Source of the DNA: Bacillus sp. J37
GTDB lineage: Bacteria > Bacillota > Bacilli > Bacillales > Bacillaceae
Assembly (NCBI RefSeq): GCF_000518865.1
Contig: NZ_JAEK01000010.1
Location: 60,053 to 124,052 of the forward strand
Direction: 5' to 3'
DNA length: 64,000 nt
This document shows positions 60,359 through 64,000 of this stretch, in pieces. Below the pieces are notes generated by a model. The model made no database searches. It saw only the letters and a list, made by a program, of their open reading frames with translations, and was not told the DNA's origin. Each line of letters begins with the position of its first letter. The first letter of the stretch is position 1. Position numbers and translations under genes: made by a program.

Positions 60359-61355
60359 TGGCATCCCTCCTCTTATTAGTCAGTTGAATTAGTTCTGCCA
60401 TTATACTGATCGCAATTTCATGAGGTCCTTCGGCACCAATATCTAATCCAACAGGAAAGTTAACCCAACCGGGAGGATTTAACCCATTAAATAATCTGCG
60501 TGCCCGATCTTTTGATCCTAATATTCCCAAATAACGAATTCGTGTTTTAATTAATAACCTAACTAACTCAACATCTTTTTGAAAATGATGGGTCATTACC
60601 ACAATCGAATCAACGTCTGAAAAAGAAAAGGTACTCACAAATTCACCTGGGGTCACGACATAAGTTTTTGAAAAGGGAAAATTGTCTTTATGACAAAGTC
60701 CTGCTCTCCAATCTGCAACAATTACTTGATAGCCTGATAAAGAGGCAAGGTTGGCAAGTGGTCTAGCATCTGTTCCAGCACCATAAATAAAGAGCCTCGG
60801 CCTTGCAGGTATTGTCTGTTTAAAGAAAATGCCTCTTTCTGAAAACGATAGTTTATTTAATGTTAATTCATTTATATTTGGAATATCTCCATTCCATTGG
60901 CCAAAATACTCTGAGGCTGCTGTAAAAAAGAGATAGCCTGTTACAAAACCTTCCGGCGTTATCCTCTTTACGCATGTGACAGTTTGACCATTATCAATAT
61001 AGTCTTTTACCTTTTTCAAGTGGGTAGATAATTGAGATGATATTGTCTCAATTAATACGGTGATTTTACCGTTACATCCAATCCCGTGACCCCATGAAAG
61101 GTCATCTTCCGCCGATAGATCATACGTCACAATAGTTGAAGCTTGTGCTTCAATTAAATCTTTAGATCTTGCATGAATGTCTTCTTCCAGACAACCACCA
61201 CTTAATAAGCCAGTTTGTTCTCCATTTTCATCTATTAGCATCATGGAGCCACCTTTTTTATATGCAGAACCTTCAACATTTACAATTGTGGCAAGCACCT
61301 TCTTGACTTTGGTTTGTGAAATCGTCTTAAGTATTTCATAAACATCTGATCGCAT
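60345..61355 (-). CDS. pucA: XdhC/CoxI-type maturation protein PucA
   Basis: XdhC family factor (336 residues) needed to insert and sulfurate the molybdenum cofactor of xanthine dehydrogenase. The N-terminal domain (about 5-80) carries GSAYKKGGSMMLI and GLLSGGCLEEDIH. The C-terminal Rossmann domain (about 190-320) has YGAGTDARPLANL and the final GLDIGAEGPHEIAISIMAEL. The ATG at 61355 follows GGTGG by 6 bases. First gene of pucABCDE, in the B. subtilis order. No PucR gene is in the window and no PucR box was identified. Confidence 0.9.
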   Translation of the reverse strand: MRSDVYEILKTISQTKVKKVLATIVNVEGSAYKKGGSMMLIDENGEQTGLLSGGCLEEDIHARSKDLIEAQASTIVTYDLSAEDDLSWGHGIGCNGKITVLIETISSQLSTHLKKVKDYIDNGQTVTCVKRITPEGFVTGYLFFTAASEYFGQWNGDIPNINELTLNKLSFSERGIFFKQTIPARPRLFIYGAGTDARPLANLASLSGYQVIVADWRAGLCHKDNFPFSKTYVVTPGEFVSTFSFSDVDSIVVMTHHFQKDVELVRLLIKTRIRYLGILGSKDRARRLFNGLNPPGWVNFPVGLDIGAEGPHEIAISIMAELIQLTNKRRDASVLV

Positions 61356-61594
61356 CCTCTCCCACCTTTTCACATATCAACAATTCTTTTATTGACCGAT
61401 ACGTTGTATTTCCGTCGAATGTCACATACTAAGTATTTAGGCATTTCTAACGGAAAGTGTAACAAAATATAACAACCTTATACGACTTGAAAATTATTCC
61501 TACGATATATTAATTAAAATTATACACTTGTGAACTATTTTAACGTTATAAATGCGTTAGTTTATCTAACATAGTTTTTAGTCAGCAAAAGAAA
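61356..61594. other. Intergenic region upstream of the puc operon
   Basis: About 240 bases that must hold the puc promoter on the minus strand. I saw no convincing -35/-10 pair at 16-18 bases spacing and no PucR-type TTGGTTAA box. There are no reading frames or repeats of note. Confidence 0.4.
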
Positions 61595-61623
61595 AAAGAC
61601 CAACAGATTGACTGTTAGTCTTT
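61595..61623 (-). terminator. Terminator of the Cof-type phosphatase gene
   Basis: Twelve-bp stem with one wobble pair (AAAGACTAACAG/CTGTTGGTCTTT), a five-base loop, then T-rich sequence on the minus strand. Confidence 0.8.
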
Positions 61624-61637
61624 GATATTCCCTTAAT

Positions 61638-62462
61638 TTATACTTCTACATGATGGGCTAATAAAATAAATTCTTCCACCACTTTTGCAACACCATCATT
61701 CATGTTCGTATCTGTGACAAAATTAGATTTTTCTTTGATGTCATCAGGAGCATTTCCCATTGCTACTCCCAGGCCCGCAAACTCAATCATTGATAAATCA
61801 TTATAACTATCGCCAATGGCAATTACTTCCTCACGCTTGATTCCACAAGCTTGTATTAATTGATCTAAGCTTGTCCCTTTTGTAACACCTTTTTCCGTAA
61901 ACTCTAAGAAATAAGGCTTGGACCTCATGATACTAAATTCATCTGCAAGTTCTGTTTGTAACTTTCTTTCAACTTCCTTCAATTGTTCAGGAGGTCCCAC
62001 CATTAAGCTTTTTACAACGGGTTCATTCACAGCATTCACAAAATTTGGAACAATCTTTATTGGTAAGCCTGTTAAATTTGCTTCAATGTCTGTGTAAGGA
62101 TTTTCATCTTGAGTAATAATTTCGTCCCCCATATACGTGTGAATAAAAACGCCCTCTCTTACACTTACTTCATATAACTTATGGATAGCTTCAGGACTTA
62201 GTGTACTGCTAAACATTTCTTCCTCGGTTGAGCAGTTTATTATTTTCCCACCATTAAATGAAAGAATGAAGCTTCCATAATGATCCAAATGTAATTCTTG
62301 AGCAATATGTCTCATCCCAAATGTAGGACGTCCTGAAGCCAGGACAACTTTCACTCCAAGCTCTTGTGCTTTCATCAACGCATCTTTTGTTCGAACAGAA
62401 ATGGTATGATCATCACAAAGTAAGGTATCATCTAAATCTAATACAATCATTTTATATGACAT
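61638..62462 (-). CDS. Cof-type HAD-IIB sugar phosphatase
   Basis: Phosphatase of the Cof/YbjI group (274 residues). Motifs: DLDDTLLCDD (Asp9 and Asp11), LASGRPTFGM, a Lys in FTEKGVTKG and GDSYNDLSMIEFAG for the metal. A large C2B cap sits between about 85 and 190. Members dephosphorylate sugar phosphates, FMN or phosphorylated metabolites with low specificity. Monocistronic, with a normal ATG start. Confidence 0.9.
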   Translation of the reverse strand: MSYKMIVLDLDDTLLCDDHTISVRTKDALMKAQELGVKVVLASGRPTFGMRHIAQELHLDHYGSFILSFNGGKIINCSTEEEMFSSTLSPEAIHKLYEVSVREGVFIHTYMGDEIITQDENPYTDIEANLTGLPIKIVPNFVNAVNEPVVKSLMVGPPEQLKEVERKLQTELADEFSIMRSKPYFLEFTEKGVTKGTSLDQLIQACGIKREEVIAIGDSYNDLSMIEFAGLGVAMGNAPDDIKEKSNFVTDTNMNDGVAKVVEEFILLAHHVEV

Positions 62463-62565
62463 ATTATTCGTTCCTTTCTATCAAGCAATCTTCTACTATC
62501 ATACTATAAAAAATCCTTTTATAGGAGTGTGAAGCAAAGGAAGATTTTATATATTTACTAAAAAT

Positions 62566-62592
62566 AAAAAAACTGGTGGCACCAGTTTTTTT
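62566..62592. terminator. Terminator of the vanW-like gene
   Basis: Stem AAAAAAACTGGT/ACCAGTTTTTTT around a three-base loop, T-runs on both strands. Confidence 0.85.
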
Positions 62593-62613
62593 ATTCAACA
62601 ATATTCTTTTTCC

Positions 62614-63555
62614 TTATACCTTTGCAGCATTTTGTTTTGATGCTAAAATTTGAATCTCAATTGATCCGGATTGTTTATCTACGATTGTTTTGATCATCAC
62701 AGGATAATCTTTGTTATTCATAAATTTAAAGTCCGGACCTCCCCACGATACAGTTGCATCTTTACCAGCCGGAACATATCCAACAGACCTTGAATGAGAG
62801 TGAAGTTCAATAATTTCCAATCCTGCCTCTGCGACAGCATTATATAAGGTAGAAGAAGTTTGGCATATTCCTCCACCGATTCCTTCAACAAATTCTTTAT
62901 TGACTATTTCCTTTGCTTTTTGATAACCTCTCGCAGTTGTTCGTTCACCAACAACCAGATTAAAATAAAAGCGATCCCCAGGTCCAAGTACAATTTGGTT
63001 AATTTCATTTGCTGATAAGAAAATATTTTGAGAGCGTCCGATCACACTAGGATCAAACGAAGTTTTATAGCTTCCGATGACTACTTCATTTACCCCTTTA
63101 ACAGTTTCAGCTGTTACATTGGGTTCCGCTACTTCTAATGGCAGATCTAACGTTTTATCCAACGGCCTGACATTCAGAAGCATATCAACTAATTTACTTT
63201 CATCCAAAATCACACGGCTCTTGCCTGCTGTTAATTGACCATTGCCGGTGTATTTGGCAGGAACCATCGCCTGATCCAGGCTGGTTGCTAATTCATCTGC
63301 AATTTTCGCAATTTCTTTTTTATACTCATCTTGATTCTCATGAACAGTTGGAATAAAGGAATATAGGATATCTTTCGTTTTAGGATGTAATAAATTTACT
63401 GCATACTCTACTTTTTTCTCAGATAGTTGTGACAGATGTGTGGTCATTTGACTGACTGGTAATGGCCCTTCTTCTTGACTACCGTTTGCCACATTCGAAC
63501 TACAGCCTGCCATCATCAATAAGAGAATCATTGTCGATACACACTTTTTTCTCAT
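62614..63555 (-). CDS. VanW family lipoprotein
   Basis: Secreted lipoprotein (313 residues) with signal sequence and lipobox MMAGC (Cys18). A VanW domain covers about 170-300, with GPGDRFYFNLVVG, then GIGGGICQTSSTLYNAV and the HSHSRSVGYVPAG motif. VanW-domain proteins occur in the cell envelope, some linked to cell-wall metabolism; function unknown. The N-terminal half (about 35-165) is a separate helical part. GGGAG precedes the ATG. Transcribed away from the IS110 end. Confidence 0.85.
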   Translation of the reverse strand: MRKKCVSTMILLLMMAGCSSNVANGSQEEGPLPVSQMTTHLSQLSEKKVEYAVNLLHPKTKDILYSFIPTVHENQDEYKKEIAKIADELATSLDQAMVPAKYTGNGQLTAGKSRVILDESKLVDMLLNVRPLDKTLDLPLEVAEPNVTAETVKGVNEVVIGSYKTSFDPSVIGRSQNIFLSANEINQIVLGPGDRFYFNLVVGERTTARGYQKAKEIVNKEFVEGIGGGICQTSSTLYNAVAEAGLEIIELHSHSRSVGYVPAGKDATVSWGGPDFKFMNNKDYPVMIKTIVDKQSGSIEIQILASKQNAAKV

Positions 63556-63754
63556 AGTACTCCCACATTTCCCTATAAATTTTCTAAAACTATAACAATA
63601 TTATAAAAACATAATATTTTTTACAATCATTACAATTATATTTCATATTTTATCAAAATATCCTTCTTTATTGTTAAAAATTCCCTTGAAAGAGTGAATT
63701 TTTTTATTAAGGAGCCATTCCTGTAATGAAGAAATTTGAGGATTGAAACAAAAA

Positions 63755-63832
63755 GAGCCCTCTTGGTATAGTACGAGGTGTCCGCAGCTGATCAGCACTA
63801 AGGACCCTTAATTAAGTAACCAAGGAGGACTC
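63755..63832 (+). promoter_or_regulatory. Structured leader of IS110 transposase sequestering its ribosome site
   Basis: Inverted repeat GAGCCCTCTTGGT (63755-63767) with ACCAAGGAGGACTC (63819-63832), one mismatch and one gap. It contains the transposase ribosome site AAGGAGG (63822-63828) in its 3' arm. Between the arms, small palindromes GCTGATCAGC and CTTAATTAAG and a GTCC/GGAC pair suggest a folded RNA. It could block read-through translation or belong to the element's guide RNA. Confidence 0.6.
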
Positions 63833-63835
63833 AAA

Positions 63836-64000
63836 ATGAATTATACACAAAATCACAAAATCTCTCAAATTACACCTTCAACTCTCATTGTCGGCATTGA
63901 TATAGCCAAAGACAAACACGTAGCACGTGCCCAAGATGATCGAGGCATCGAGTTCGGGAAACGCTTGATCTTTGAAAATCGAATGCATGGCTTTCAAAAA
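63836..64000 (+). CDS. IS110-family transposase, N-terminal part
   Basis: First 55 residues of a DEDD-type recombinase: a short tail, then STLIVGIDIAKDKHVARAQD, the classic opening of IS110 proteins with the first catalytic Asp (GIDIAKDKH). The rest is beyond the window. AAGGAGG lies 8 bases before the ATG but inside a hairpin. IS110 recombinases use a guide (bridge) RNA encoded in the non-coding end; a match of that kind could lie in 63570-63835. Confidence 0.85.
   Translation, partial: MNYTQNHKISQITPSTLIVGIDIAKDKHVARAQDDRGIEFGKRLIFENRMHGFQK

Larger units (their letters stand above)
63755..64000 (+). mobile_element. IS110-family insertion sequence, left end (cut by window edge)
   Basis: Left part of an IS110-type element with its leader hairpin and the start of the transposase. 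The exact element boundary is not visible because IS110 elements lack long terminal repeats, and the right end is outside the window. Everything upstream (63556-63754) belongs to the vanW-like gene's promoter region or the element's non-coding end. Confidence 0.75.

Noticed and set aside
63570..63754. Firm placement of an IS110 bridge RNA
   Set aside because: Position and loops cannot be set without the complete element and its target; kept only as a possibility.

Overview
The window looks like chromosome from a low-GC, endospore-forming Bacillaceae (Bacillus sensu lato, for example a Metabacillus/Cytobacillus-type organism). The evidence is AT-rich DNA, strong AGGAGG-type ribosome sites with frequent TTG/GTG starts, sigma-A promoters with 17-base spacers, many intrinsic terminators, spore proteins (a CotF-like coat protein, a glutamine-rich neighbour, a YjcZ-type peptide) and Bacillus regulons (MhqR, CcpA/cre, a FadR-type operator, Rex-like boxes, pucABCDE order). 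I saw no rRNA, tRNA, CRISPR array or prophage. The only mobile element is the left end of an IS110-family insertion sequence cut by the window's right edge.

Layout. 0-2.5 kb: a DUF421 membrane protein, a MATE-like exporter with an odd start, and a 20-bp tandem repeat. 2.5-12.5 kb: a carbohydrate locus with a binding-protein ABC importer without its ATPase, a sugar-isomerase-like TIM barrel, three Gfo/Idh/MocA dehydrogenases in one operon, a GntR/LacI hybrid regulator and a fourth, divergent Gfo/Idh gene. Two cre sites and candidate operators tie the locus to catabolite and substrate control. 12.6-27.3 kb: mostly single housekeeping or accessory genes (M20 peptidase, AEC transporter, PpnP, ExoA, cysteine dioxygenase, DMT exporter, metallo-hydrolase under a FadR-type operator, SIMPL protein, tandem P-loop ATPase, FabF, OhrR, GAF-GGDEF) with several small proteins, two of them under 40 residues.

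27.4-34.3 kb: a formate/molybdenum block with an FdhF/YdeP-type molybdoenzyme, a DUF2294 protein, an OFA-family MFS transporter, and divergently FdhD, MoaA and a small protein. The fdhF-like gene and the transporter each have a long leader containing the same conserved block directly before an intrinsic terminator. This is the best candidate here for an undescribed regulatory RNA. 34.4-43.9 kb: DoxX (two Rex-like boxes), YceI, SpeD, SDR, DacC, SRAP, the mhqO-mhqD quinone/hydroquinone pair with an MhqR operator, and spore-coat genes. 44-54 kb: a cyclophilin lipoprotein, a cNMP-CBS-DUF294 protein with a DEDDh exonuclease, a secreted HEXXH protein, a CadA/ArsR metal-efflux pair and an SF1 helicase. 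55.5-61.4 kb: a pucABCDE xanthine dehydrogenase operon followed by an OHCU-decarboxylase-like gene that has lost the expected catalytic histidines. The end holds a Cof-type phosphatase, a VanW lipoprotein and the IS110 end.

Working together: FdhD and MoaA serve molybdenum-cofactor supply and formate dehydrogenase activation. The Puc xanthine dehydrogenase is a second molybdenum enzyme with its own maturation proteins. The importer probably feeds a sugar, cyclitol or glycoside to several NAD(P)-dependent dehydrogenases and an isomerase or lyase. MhqO/MhqD, OhrR, DoxX and FabF give a flavour of electrophile, peroxide and redox stress response.
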